Assembly (NCBI GenBank): GCA_902581585.1
Contig: CACHPB010000008.1
Location: 1-56,562 of the forward strand
Direction: 5' to 3'
DNA from: an uncultured Pelagibacteraceae bacterium
Lineage (GTDB): Bacteria > Pseudomonadota > Alphaproteobacteria > Pelagibacterales > Pelagibacteraceae
Length of the DNA stretch: 56,562 nt
This document shows positions 24,433 to 32,206 of this stretch, in pieces. Position 1 is the first letter of the stretch; the number at the start of each line of letters is the position of its first letter. Under the pieces are notes generated by a model, which worked only from the letters and a program-made list of their open reading frames with translations, ran no database searches and had not been told where the DNA came from. A program made the position numbers and the translations under genes.

Positions 24433-25548
24433 ATGAGTGATGAAAAAATAATTGTTAATAGTTGGAATGAGTGGGATCCATTGAAACATGTTATAGTAGG
24501 AAAAGCAGATGGTACGTGCATTCCAGCTCCTGAGCCAGCATTAGACGCAAAGGTTCCTGAAGATAGCGATATGAGAGGTCAATTTGGACCACGAACAAAA
24601 GATACCGTAGATAAAGCAAATCAACTTTTAGATGATTTCTCAGATATTTTAAGAAAAAGAGGAATTAAAGTTGATAGACCAGACCCAATTGATTTCAATC
24701 AAAAAACATCAACACCAGATTGGGAAGCAGAAACAATGTTTGGATGTATGCCCCCAAGAGATGTTTTGCTAACTGTTGGTAATGAAATTTTAGAGGCTAC
24801 CATGAGTTATCGTTGCCGATGGTTTGAATATCTATGTTACCGACCACTTTTAAAGCAATATTATAATTTAGATCCAAATATGAGACATGAATCTGCTCCT
24901 AAACCTAGATTAACAGATGAGGATTACAGAGAAGATTACTTATCAGATAAAATAGGAATTCAAAAAAGACTGGAATGGACAGAAAATAAATATTTTGTAA
25001 CCACTGAAGAGGAGCCATTATTTGATGCTGCTGACGTTCTAAGATTTGGTAAAGATTTAGTAGTACAACATGGTTTTACAACAAATTTAAAAGGAATTGA
25101 TTGGTTAAAAAGACATTATAAAGATCACAGAGTACATGCTGTTAATTTTCCAGGTGATCCTTATCCAATTCATATAGATGCAACCTTTACACCTATCAAG
25201 GAGGGTTTAATAATTAACAATCCTCAAAGAAGGCTTCCTAAAGAGCAAAGAAAATTGTTTGAAAATAATGGATGGGAAATTATTGATAGTGCTCAACCCG
25301 CACATAATGAACCACCACCTCTATGTTACTCTTCAACATGGTTATCAATGAATGTTTTAGTTTTAGATCCTAAAACTGTATGTGTAGAAAAAAGTGAAGT
25401 ATATCAAGCAGAACAACTAGATAAATTAGGCATGGAGGTTGTTCCTGTTGAGCTTAGAGACGCTTATGCGTTTGGCGGTGGATTACATTGTTGTACAGCA
25501 GATGTTTATAGAGAAGGTGAATTAAAAGATTATTTTCCAAAACAATAA
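24433..25548 (+). CDS. Arginine:glycine amidinotransferase family protein
   Basis: The 371-residue protein is full-length for the AGAT family. It opens NSWNEWDPLKHVIVGKADG. The catalytic triad of the family can be placed: Asp in LFDAADVLRFG (residues 198/201), His247 (PIHIDATF) and nucleophile Cys353 (GGGLHCCTADV). AGAT moves the amidino group of arginine to glycine, giving guanidinoacetate and ornithine; some relatives use other amine acceptors. The downstream threonine aldolase (2 bases away) can supply glycine, which favours glycine as acceptor. No creatine-forming methyltransferase is next to it. Confidence 0.9.
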   Translation: MSDEKIIVNSWNEWDPLKHVIVGKADGTCIPAPEPALDAKVPEDSDMRGQFGPRTKDTVDKANQLLDDFSDILRKRGIKVDRPDPIDFNQKTSTPDWEAETMFGCMPPRDVLLTVGNEILEATMSYRCRWFEYLCYRPLLKQYYNLDPNMRHESAPKPRLTDEDYREDYLSDKIGIQKRLEWTENKYFVTTEEEPLFDAADVLRFGKDLVVQHGFTTNLKGIDWLKRHYKDHRVHAVNFPGDPYPIHIDATFTPIKEGLIINNPQRRLPKEQRKLFENNGWEIIDSAQPAHNEPPPLCYSSTWLSMNVLVLDPKTVCVEKSEVYQAEQLDKLGMEVVPVELRDAYAFGGGLHCCTADVYREGELKDYFPKQ

Positions 25549-25550
25549 TT

Positions 25551-26597
25551 GTGACAAAGATAAAAACAAAAAGAGAAAGAGTAAAATTTGCTTCAGATAA
25601 CGTTACAGGCGCATGTCCAGAGGTCTTAAATGCACTTCTTAAAGATAATGAGGAAGACAAAACTCCATATGGTAATGATGAGTTGTCAAAAAATTTACAA
25701 AATAAATTTTCAGAAATATTTGAAAAAGAAGTTATAGTTTTTCCAACAGCCTCAGGAACAGCAGCTAATGCTTTAGCTTTATCAACCATGACTCCTTCTT
25801 TTGGAAATATTTATTGCCATAGACTTTCCCATATAAATGTAGATGAATGTGGGGCCCCAGAATTTTATACTGGAGGCGCAAAGTTAGTAAATCTGGACGG
25901 TAATAATGGAAAAATTATAGCTGAAGAACTAGATAGAAATATTTCTGGAAAAGGCGTGGTACATCATACCCAACCTTCATCAGTAAGTATTACTCAATTG
26001 TGTGAAACAGGTGTTGCTTACAATTTAGATGAAATAAAAAAAATATCAGAGATTACTCATAAACATGATCTAAATATTCATATGGATGGTGCAAGATTTG
26101 CAAATGCATTAGTTTCATTAAACTGTACTCCAGCAGAAATGACATGGAAGTCTGGAATTGATGTACTATCATTTGGAGCAACTAAAAATGGATGCCTAGC
26201 AGCAGAAGCCATTATTTTTTTTAAACCAGAGTTGGTTGGAAATTTAGCTTTTTTAATGAAAAGATCAGGGCATTTACTATCAAAGATGCGTTTTGTATCA
26301 GCTCAATTAGATGCTTATATCTCAAATGACGTTTGGTTAAAAAATGCTAAACATGCAAATGCTATGGGTAAAAAACTAAGCCAAGGCTTGCTGAAACATA
26401 AAAATATTGAATTAGCTTACCCAACAGATGCAAATGAAGTTTTTGTTAAAATACCAAAAAATATAATTGATCAATTTAATTCAAATGGTTACAAAATTAA
26501 CGATGATGAGTGGGAAGACAAAGCTGTTAGATTAGTTGCTGCCTGGAATACTCATCCAGATGATGTAGATTCATTTTTAAATATAATTAAATCTTAA
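25551..26597 (+). CDS. Threonine aldolase family protein (PLP-dependent)
   Basis: The 348-residue fold-type I enzyme cleaves L-threonine or allo-threonine to glycine and acetaldehyde. It starts at GTG. Family segments are FASDNVTGACPEVLNAL, YGNDELSKNLQNKFSEIF, FPTASGTAANALALS, the active-site acid region IHMDGARFANAL and the PLP Lys in SFGATKNGCLAAEAI. It is the last gene of the operon DMT permease - amidinotransferase - aldolase. It is convergent with the 75-residue gene, one base away. Glycine supply matters to SAR11 cells, which often need external glycine or serine; that link is from general knowledge. Confidence 0.88.
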   Translation: MTKIKTKRERVKFASDNVTGACPEVLNALLKDNEEDKTPYGNDELSKNLQNKFSEIFEKEVIVFPTASGTAANALALSTMTPSFGNIYCHRLSHINVDECGAPEFYTGGAKLVNLDGNNGKIIAEELDRNISGKGVVHHTQPSSVSITQLCETGVAYNLDEIKKISEITHKHDLNIHMDGARFANALVSLNCTPAEMTWKSGIDVLSFGATKNGCLAAEAIIFFKPELVGNLAFLMKRSGHLLSKMRFVSAQLDAYISNDVWLKNAKHANAMGKKLSQGLLKHKNIELAYPTDANEVFVKIPKNIIDQFNSNGYKINDDEWEDKAVRLVAAWNTHPDDVDSFLNIIKS

Positions 26598-26598
26598 T

Positions 26599-26826
26599 TT
26601 AGCTAGGATTTTCTTTAAGGAAATTTATATAATTTACTACTTCATCAAATTTTTCATCCTCAATATCTTTATAACTTGCATTAAATTTACCTTTTACACA
26701 AATTGAGACATGAGCATAAGGATTTCTGCCTTTAGGATGATTAGGATGATCTGGAAGTTGTCCTTGTAAATAATCGCCAGCTTCCTGAATAATTTTCCAC
26801 AGTTTACTTGCGTTTTCTTTATTCAC
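26599..26826 (-). CDS. Hypothetical protein (75 aa) at the island edge
   Basis: A small soluble, mixed-charge protein with a conserved-looking core: LWKIIQEAGDYLQGQLPDHP, then RNPYAHVSICVKGKF and a C-terminal acidic helix (DEKFDEVVNYINFLKENPS). I do not recognise the family. Its first 21 codons are duplicated, truncated, at 32396-32457, so this gene is the apparent parent of the direct repeat that brackets the polysaccharide-enzyme island. A CAAGTT tandem repeat lies 29-50 bases upstream. It is convergent with the threonine aldolase. Confidence 0.7.
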   Translation of the reverse strand: MNKENASKLWKIIQEAGDYLQGQLPDHPNHPKGRNPYAHVSICVKGKFNASYKDIEDEKFDEVVNYINFLKENPS

Positions 26827-26827
26827 A
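26766..26827 (-). repeat. Direct repeat copy 1 (5' end of the 75-aa gene)
   Basis: 62 bases that match 32396-32457 at 60 positions, covering the start codon and first 20 or so codons of the 75-residue gene. This copy belongs to the intact gene. The pair brackets the polysaccharide-enzyme island. Confidence 0.9.
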
Positions 26828-26841
26828 TTAACCTATTTTTT

Positions 26842-26876
26842 GTTTTATCTCTTTTGTTTCAAGTTTGTTTCAAGTT
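26842..26876 (-). repeat. CTAGTT/CAAGTT intergenic element, copy 1
   Basis: TTATCTC is followed by two tandem copies of the 11-mer TGTTTCAAGTT (26855-26876). It is one of five related elements in 26842-32870, all placed upstream of a minus-strand start; here it precedes the 75-residue gene. Confidence 0.6.
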
Positions 26877-26880
26877 ATCC

Positions 26881-26927
26881 TATAAAATCCTATAACACTG
26901 AATTATGATCCTTAAAAGTTTTTTCAT
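26881..26927 (-). pseudogene. Relic start and leader of a deleted lyase-cluster gene
   Basis: On the minus strand, one base after the stop of the alginate-lyase-like gene, ATG opens a 15-codon frame MKKLLRIIIQCYRIL. Its first 23 bases match the leader of the alginate-lyase-like gene and of the 30033-30812 gene at 21 positions. The match then ends in unrelated sequence and a stop. This looks like the start of a further exported-enzyme gene whose body has been lost. Confidence 0.55.
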
Positions 26928-26928
26928 T

Positions 26929-28173
26929 TTATTTCGTAATTAACATTGGGTGCAATGTAAAAACTCTAGAAGGCTCAGATTTAATTTTTGGTAAATATTT
27001 ATTATTATAGGTATCGTTATATTTTTTTAAAACTACATCTGAATTTTTATAATCTGGAAATTTACTTACATACACCATCAAATAAGTTGAAGATTTTATA
27101 AAACTTTTTGAAGGTTTTTCAATTGATCCCCATCGATCACCTCCACCTGGACACGAGATTGCATAGATTTGATTTGTTTTAGAGGGATCCATTATGCCTT
27201 TGATTACAAAATCTGCCCCGTTATGTAGACTTCGATCATCTACATTATATTTAAATAAATCTTGTTCTGTAGTATCCTTTAAAAGAGATGCCATCATTAA
27301 TAGATATCCATAACTATCAGCATTATATTTTAATCCCATACCACTTCTTTGAGTATCAATAGGAAAACTACCGTCTGGTCTCATATCATTAATGGCAAGC
27401 TTAACCACATCAATTGAATGCTGGACAGCCTTCAAATCATTGATCATTAATCCCCAAATCATTGTAATATAAGAAGTTAGATAAGCTTTATTATCTTGCC
27501 TATCCTTCCATCTACTTTTAGCAACTTTTTTTACTAAATTATTTAACCAAGGTCCTAAAATTTTTCTTTCCTCTGCATCTAACTTGTCAGCGATAACAGC
27601 TGTAGTTGTTAAGATTGAATTTATTAGTACCATCATTTGCCAATCCACAGGTTTTTTACCCCAAGAAACATTGATACCTTTTCTTAAAGCATCTTTTTGA
27701 GCCCAATCTAATAATACCGCTTTAATTTTATTGATGTTTTCTTCATTATTGCTAGCTCTTCCTGCATATGCTGCCTCTTGAAAATAATTCATTGCAAAAT
27801 TAGCTTCTTCTAATTCTTCACCGTAACTTTCATCTAATTTTATTTTCTCAAGTGGTTTTGGTGCTCTACTTAAACTTATCTTATGTTTGTCTTCATCAGA
27901 CAGTTTATAAAAGGGAGTAATCCATTTTTTTTTAATGAAATAATCTTCTTTTTGTTTAGTTAATTTATATCCAAAACCTTCGCCATAAGTTGGGTGTTCA
28001 AAACACTCTTTTGCTTTGCTGAAAGCATTCCATAAAGCTTTTGTTTTGCTTTTTGATAAAACCTTTTTAGGTTTAGAAGTTAAGTCTAGATCTTCATAAC
28101 TATTTATCGTTTTGGAAAAAGCACTCCCGCTCCACAACAAAACCAGAACCACGATCCCTAAAAGTTTTTTCAT
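26929..28173 (-). CDS. Exported alginate-lyase-family protein (PF05426-like)
   Basis: The 414-residue protein has a signal peptide (KKLLGIVVLVLLWSGSAFS). The mature part is an alpha-helical toroid of the alginate lyase (PL5-like) type: AMNYFQEAAYAGR, then AYLTSYITMIWGLMINDLKA, and MRPDGSFPIDTQRSGMGLKY, matching the 'DGxxPxExxRxxxxLxY' segment of the family with its Arg and Tyr. The family's NNH motif is DNK here, so activity or substrate may differ. It probably cleaves an uronic-acid polysaccharide by beta-elimination. It is last in a five-gene exported-enzyme run, 3 bases after the next gene upstream. Confidence 0.78.
   Translation of the reverse strand: MKKLLGIVVLVLLWSGSAFSKTINSYEDLDLTSKPKKVLSKSKTKALWNAFSKAKECFEHPTYGEGFGYKLTKQKEDYFIKKKWITPFYKLSDEDKHKISLSRAPKPLEKIKLDESYGEELEEANFAMNYFQEAAYAGRASNNEENINKIKAVLLDWAQKDALRKGINVSWGKKPVDWQMMVLINSILTTTAVIADKLDAEERKILGPWLNNLVKKVAKSRWKDRQDNKAYLTSYITMIWGLMINDLKAVQHSIDVVKLAINDMRPDGSFPIDTQRSGMGLKYNADSYGYLLMMASLLKDTTEQDLFKYNVDDRSLHNGADFVIKGIMDPSKTNQIYAISCPGGGDRWGSIEKPSKSFIKSSTYLMVYVSKFPDYKNSDVVLKKYNDTYNNKYLPKIKSEPSRVFTLHPMLITK
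28147..28173 (-). repeat. Leader repeat copy (alginate-lyase-like gene)
   Basis: 27 bases covering the start codon and leader (MKKLLGIVV) are identical to 30786-30812, the leader of a gene from a different enzyme family. Confidence 0.85.
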
Positions 28174-28176
28174 AAA

Positions 28177-29091
28177 TTAGTTTTTTGGTAAATTTTCACA
28201 GTCATGAAATAAAGCTGTTTTCTTACAATTTTTTCCACTTTTAAAAGCATCATAATAAACAACTTGGGTTTTGACAGGTTTAAATCTTTTTCCGTTGTAA
28301 ATTCCAAACCTAAAACTAGGTCCCATTTTTTTTCCATCTTTTTTTCTTTTAAGTGATTTTCCAATCGTTTTGCCTTTAGATTCGTAAACTTTTTTTTCAT
28401 TAATCCATAAATGAATGAAGCCATCCTCTTTGTCAGTCCAATTTACATTGAGTAAAAAGTCATGCCACTTATTATGTATTTCAGAATAAGGTATAATTAC
28501 TTTATTTACATAACCTCCACATTTTTCAACACCATCTTTAACTAACAATACTCCTTCAGGATCTAAATGAAAAAGCAGTGGAATCTCTGGGCAATCTTCA
28601 TCAAAACCAGAAGAGTTAACTCTATCTAATTGCTCAATGTAAGCAGTGGGCATTTTAAATTGTCCTAAAATTGTATAGGCAGGTCTAATATGATTTGTTC
28701 CCTCTGGAATATACATAGACCAGGCATACCAAACATTTCCAACATGTCCTTTTGCATTTTTTGGAAAATCTCCATCAAATGAAACTTCACTTCTTCCAGC
28801 TTTGTTAGGTCTATCACAATCACGTTTGTGGCAATCACCATCTCTCATCTCAAAACGTAATGAATATTTTCTATCTCGAATTATTTTTGTCTCATATCTT
28901 AAATTCCAAGGATTAGGTGCAATTCTTCCATGAGTTTCTATTTTACCCCATACTCCTGTTTTCTCAGGCCACTTAATAAATTTTAAATCTTTAAAAACAT
29001 AGTTTTCATCTAAGTATTTTTTTGGAGGATCTTTTGCTTGTGCAAATGAAGACAAAATTAAAATAAAAAAGATAATTAAAATTTTTTTCAT
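28177..29091 (-). CDS. Exported polysaccharide lyase-like protein (PF14099), paralogue A
   Basis: The 304-residue protein has a signal peptide (KKILIIFFILILSSFAQA). The mature jelly-roll domain shows the PF14099 (heparin lyase I/glucuronan lyase-like) pattern: SLRFEMRDGDC, GRSEVSF, NVWYAWSMYIPEG, YTILGQFKMP, KWHDFLLNVNWT, HLWINEKKVYESKG and the terminal FRFGIYNGKRF...VVYYDAFKSG. It is likely a periplasmic or secreted lyase for an acidic polysaccharide; the exact substrate is unknown. Four extra Cys in HKRDCDRP and the C-terminus suggest disulfides. It abuts paralogue B (TAA then ATG, no spacer). Confidence 0.78.
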   Translation of the reverse strand: MKKILIIFFILILSSFAQAKDPPKKYLDENYVFKDLKFIKWPEKTGVWGKIETHGRIAPNPWNLRYETKIIRDRKYSLRFEMRDGDCHKRDCDRPNKAGRSEVSFDGDFPKNAKGHVGNVWYAWSMYIPEGTNHIRPAYTILGQFKMPTAYIEQLDRVNSSGFDEDCPEIPLLFHLDPEGVLLVKDGVEKCGGYVNKVIIPYSEIHNKWHDFLLNVNWTDKEDGFIHLWINEKKVYESKGKTIGKSLKRKKDGKKMGPSFRFGIYNGKRFKPVKTQVVYYDAFKSGKNCKKTALFHDCENLPKN

Positions 29092-30036
29092 TTAATTAAA
29101 TAAAGTATCTACTTCAATTTTTTGGCTCTCTAATTTTTTACAACTATAACCTAGCTGTTCTAATTTTAGCTTTGAGCATTTTTTTTTTGCATATCTAATT
29201 TCATCATAATAATTTATTTGTGTATGTGGATGAACACCTTCATCGGCCATTCTGTATATTCCAAATTGCATTGCTGACTTATTGCTCCATTCTTTTCCTT
29301 GATTGGGTGGTTTTATAGGTCCTTGATAATGGTAGACCAGTTTGCCATTGATCCACATTTTCAGATACCCACTACCTTTTGAAGTATAGTTAACATTCAT
29401 TATAACATCATTCCATTTATCGAATACTTCATTTCTATCCATAATTTTGACATTTGCATTCTCTTTCCAGCTAACTGAACAACCATCATTGCCTTTTGCA
29501 TTCTTTTTTTTATAAATTTCTGGTGCATTACAGGCCGTTCGTCTTTGCCAATAAAGACCTTCTGGCGTTAAATCAGTATTAAACATCGGTGCCCAATCAC
29601 CATCATTATGAATTTGCCAAATTGAATTATGTCCCTCTAATGGAGTTTCAAATTTCTCTACATACCAAGAGATCGTATGCCAAACATTTCCATTAAAAGT
29701 AAAACTTTTATCTAAATTTGAGGGTAACAATTCATATCTTTCAGATCCAAAAGGGCCATTTTTACAATCATCTGATCTTTTAGATGTTTTACCACAACTT
29801 CCGCTTCTTAATTCAAATCTTAAGGCAGTCTTTCCATACCTTACATTGTCAGTTACTTCTCGAATTGCGTAAGGCTTCCAGTGTTCCATTATATAACTAA
29901 ACTTCCATTTGTGTGGCCACTTATAAAAAACATCTCCTTTTGTTTTTATTACTCTATTTTTTTTGATAGTTAATGTGTTTGACTCTGCTGGTGAGATTAG
30001 TGAAATAATAAAAAATAATATTAAATATTTTTTCAT
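29092..30036 (-). CDS. Exported polysaccharide lyase-like protein (PF14099), paralogue B
   Basis: The 314-residue protein has a signal peptide (KKYLILFFIISLISPAES). It carries the same domain as its neighbours: ALRFELRSGSC, GSERYELLPS, NVWHTISWYVEKF, HNSIWQIHNDGDWAP, KWNDVIMNVNYT, KMWINGKLVYHYQG, MQFGIYR and QINYYDEIRYAKKKC. The 'HNDGDWAPMF' loop, where A and C carry an FK- or FH-type loop, suggests a different substrate cleft. It overlaps paralogue C by 4 bases. Tandem duplication followed by divergence is the likely origin of A, B and C. Confidence 0.78.
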   Translation of the reverse strand: MKKYLILFFIISLISPAESNTLTIKKNRVIKTKGDVFYKWPHKWKFSYIMEHWKPYAIREVTDNVRYGKTALRFELRSGSCGKTSKRSDDCKNGPFGSERYELLPSNLDKSFTFNGNVWHTISWYVEKFETPLEGHNSIWQIHNDGDWAPMFNTDLTPEGLYWQRRTACNAPEIYKKKNAKGNDGCSVSWKENANVKIMDRNEVFDKWNDVIMNVNYTSKGSGYLKMWINGKLVYHYQGPIKPPNQGKEWSNKSAMQFGIYRMADEGVHPHTQINYYDEIRYAKKKCSKLKLEQLGYSCKKLESQKIEVDTLFN

Positions 30037-30812
30037 TTTAAATTCTTAATTACATCTTGTTTTTTTTTACCAGCTCTTACTTCGTCATAATAGACAACTT
30101 CTGTAGGGTATTCTCCCATTGATGTTGTATTCCATCGATCCACTCTCGTTTGATAAATTCCAAATTTGAAATAACTCTTATTTCCTTCTGTAGTTTTACC
30201 TTTATAATCATATTTTAATTTGCCATTAACCCAAACTCTATAAAAGCCGTTGTCTTTTGATGTTGAATTTATATGAATTAAAATGTCATTCCATTTTCCA
30301 AGCATTTCATTAACACCTAAAAGTTTAGTTCTATCAACCATACTTCCATCCCATTGCCTAATTGCATAATAACCTCTTGAGCCAAATCTAAACATTAAAG
30401 TTGGCCAACTATTTATTTGATGAAATTGTCCTAAATACTGTTTCACGGGATGCACTTTAACAGTAAAATCTTCTGGTATATAAATTGAGTAAGCATACCA
30501 AGCTTTACCTTTGAAAGGTTTACCCATTAGTTCATGTCTATATCTATTATTTTTACAGTCATCCCAAGTTCCTGGAGATTTATCTTTACCACAATCACCT
30601 TCTCTTACCTCAAATCTTATCGATTGTTTACCTGACCTAACGGGATGTCTTTTTTTTTTTGAGACTATTTGCATTCCATATTTTTTATAATAACTGCCAG
30701 TTAAACTTTTTTCATATTTATTGCCAGACACTACATCTTTTGGTAATTCTAAAGCTAACAATGTATTGCTATACAAAAAAAATATAACCACGATCCCTAA
30801 AAGTTTTTTCAT
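30033..30812 (-). CDS. Exported polysaccharide lyase-like protein (PF14099), paralogue C
   Basis: The 259-residue protein is the shortest of the three. The signal peptide begins KKLLGIVVIFFLYS and its first 27 bases are identical to those of the alginate-lyase-like gene. Domain motifs: SIRFEVREGDC, RYRHELMG, AWYAYSIYIPED, YLGQFHQINSWPTLMFRF, KWNDILIHINST, VWVNGKLKYDYKG, FKFGIYQ and VVYYDEVRAGKKKQ. The FHQ/RFG residues are in the cleft region used by PL-type jelly rolls. Its ATG overlaps the stop of a 54-residue membrane peptide gene (TAATG). Confidence 0.8.
   Translation of the reverse strand: MKKLLGIVVIFFLYSNTLLALELPKDVVSGNKYEKSLTGSYYKKYGMQIVSKKKRHPVRSGKQSIRFEVREGDCGKDKSPGTWDDCKNNRYRHELMGKPFKGKAWYAYSIYIPEDFTVKVHPVKQYLGQFHQINSWPTLMFRFGSRGYYAIRQWDGSMVDRTKLLGVNEMLGKWNDILIHINSTSKDNGFYRVWVNGKLKYDYKGKTTEGNKSYFKFGIYQTRVDRWNTTSMGEYPTEVVYYDEVRAGKKKQDVIKNLK
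30786..30812 (-). repeat. Leader repeat copy (PF14099 paralogue C)
   Basis: 27 bases identical to 28147-28173; covers the start codon and leader. Confidence 0.85.
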
Positions 30813-30976
30813 TAATCCTTAAATAAATAAATAAAAGTAACAATTATAAGCACTATGATAATCCAAATAGTAAAATTAGTTAACAATTGTTTTAATTTAG
30901 AATTAGACTGTAAAAAAGCAGGTAGAACCAACAATAGAACTCCTATCATATATACTACAGGTATTAGTTGATCCAT
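30812..30976 (-). CDS. Small membrane protein (54 aa) coupled to lyase paralogue C
   Basis: This frame was read by hand. ATG at 30976 opens a 54-codon frame ending in TAATG, so its stop overlaps the start of paralogue C by one base. The product begins MDQLIPVVYMIGVLLLVLPA, a first membrane segment, then a polar stretch (QSNSKLKQLLTN) and a second segment (WIIIVLIIVTFIYLF). I cannot name the family. The coupling makes co-translation with the lyase likely. A leader element shared with the hydrolase gene lies about 20 bases upstream (30996-31042). Confidence 0.65.
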   Translation of the reverse strand: MDQLIPVVYMIGVLLLVLPAFLQSNSKLKQLLTNFTIWIIIVLIIVTFIYLFKD

Positions 30977-30995
30977 GATCCAAGATTAACAGATC

Positions 30996-31042
30996 CTGAA
31001 CCGTGAGTCTATTTGGTTTAAAAATGGCTATTTGATTTATCT
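30996..31042 (-). repeat. Shared upstream element, copy a
   Basis: 47 bases aligning without gaps to 32207-32253 with 39 identical positions. Each copy ends about 20 bases before a minus-strand start (54-aa gene here; hydrolase gene for the other), so it may carry a shared promoter or leader. Confidence 0.6.
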
Positions 31043-31069
31043 CTTTTATTACAAGTTTGTGATCAAGTT
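31036..31069 (-). repeat. CTAGTT/CAAGTT intergenic element, copy 2
   Basis: TTATCTC is followed by TTTTATTACAAGTTTG and ATCAAGTT, closely resembling copy 1 (26842-26876). It lies between the hydrolase gene's stop and the 54-residue gene's start and overlaps the shared 47-base element. Confidence 0.55.
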
Positions 31070-31080
31070 TTTTAATTAAA

Positions 31081-32187
31081 TTAATTTAATAAATTTTCCT
31101 TCCAAAAAGCTAAATACTCCGGCATAAAAGTTTTTCCATGGTTACCCCCTTCAGTAACACCTTTTCCAATACATTTTTCTTTTTTAAGACCCTTGAACAT
31201 TGTTTTAAAAGCTTTTCTCGGATTTTTACGTGATAACTCATTAAATTCATCCAAACTTTTTATTTTTGTATTTTTTAAAATTAAATCCATGAACTCTTTA
31301 TTAGGATTACCATCATCTTCTGTGTAAAAATTAGGACACTTCCAAAAATATTGTGTTCTTTTTTCAATTTCTGGCCCATAATTTCCAGTAAATAAATGAT
31401 ACCATCCCTCTCTTAAATCTATTTCAATATCAGCACCTTTAGCTTGCATTTTTTTCATTACTTCTACACATGGACCTGGCAAGGTATAATCCTCAGCTAA
31501 ACCATGTACATACCAAATTTTAGTTTCTTTAACTGGAGTTGGATTTCTAAACATTCCAGATATTCCACATTCAGCAGATCTTGGTTGAGATGCAGCGAAA
31601 TAAAGATCTTTACTAACTAAGGCATCTCTCAATCTTTTTTCAGCAGCCATAATTGAAAGGTTTCCACCTCTTGAATAACCAGAAACTCCTATTTTTTTAA
31701 TATTTATTTTTGGATCCTTGCTTAGATAATCTAATGCCATAAACATATCTATATAAGTAGACCATAAAGAAGCCTTTGATTGATCACGGTAAGTGTGTTT
31801 TGCTCCTCTTGCAGAAAAATTATCTAAATACATAGTAGCTATACCCATGTCTAGTAATGGCTTTTGTTGATCTCTCATAAATTCTAGCCAATCTGCAGTA
31901 AATTCATCAGCACCACCACTACTATGAACGATTAACAAAAGAGGAAATGGTCCATCACCTTGAGGATAAGAAATTAGAGCGTCTACTGTTATTGGACTTT
32001 CTTTGTACCAGCCCTCCATAATACCTTTATAATCAGAAGTTTGATATGAATTAATCTTAATTAATTCTCCATTGCCTAATTGTTTGGATAATTTTTTAAG
32101 TGGTGTTTTTTTTGGTTTAATTGTTTCTGCGTTAAGAACCGTACTTGAGATAAAAATTAATAATGTAATAACCAAAATTTTTTTCAT
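31081..32187 (-). CDS. Exported dienelactone-hydrolase-like alpha/beta hydrolase
   Basis: The 368-residue protein has a signal peptide (KKILVITLLIFISSTVLNA). The alpha/beta hydrolase core includes FPLLLIVHSSGGADEF (oxyanion region), the nucleophile elbow GVSGYSRGGNLSIMAA with Ser in GYSRGG, the acid region VHGLAEDYTLPGPCVE and the His in GWYHLFTG. Cys residues in SAECG and near CIGKG may form disulfides. In the context of lyases it may remove acyl or other ester groups from a polysaccharide before cleavage; that is an inference. It is the first of the exported-enzyme genes on this strand. Confidence 0.8.
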   Translation of the reverse strand: MKKILVITLLIFISSTVLNAETIKPKKTPLKKLSKQLGNGELIKINSYQTSDYKGIMEGWYKESPITVDALISYPQGDGPFPLLLIVHSSGGADEFTADWLEFMRDQQKPLLDMGIATMYLDNFSARGAKHTYRDQSKASLWSTYIDMFMALDYLSKDPKINIKKIGVSGYSRGGNLSIMAAEKRLRDALVSKDLYFAASQPRSAECGISGMFRNPTPVKETKIWYVHGLAEDYTLPGPCVEVMKKMQAKGADIEIDLREGWYHLFTGNYGPEIEKRTQYFWKCPNFYTEDDGNPNKEFMDLILKNTKIKSLDEFNELSRKNPRKAFKTMFKGLKKEKCIGKGVTEGGNHGKTFMPEYLAFWKENLLN

Positions 32188-32206
32188 AATATAATATTAT
32201 CAAATT

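Noticed and set aside
24400..25600. Glycine riboswitch near the amidinotransferase and threonine aldolase genes
   Set aside because: The spacers are 1 and 2 bases, and the 77-base spacer before the permease shows no paired aptamer pattern, so there is no room for one.
28170..28424. 84-codon minus-strand frame inside lyase paralogue A
   Set aside because: It is an out-of-frame reading of the paralogue's coding sequence, with low-complexity Lys/Leu content and no independent start context.
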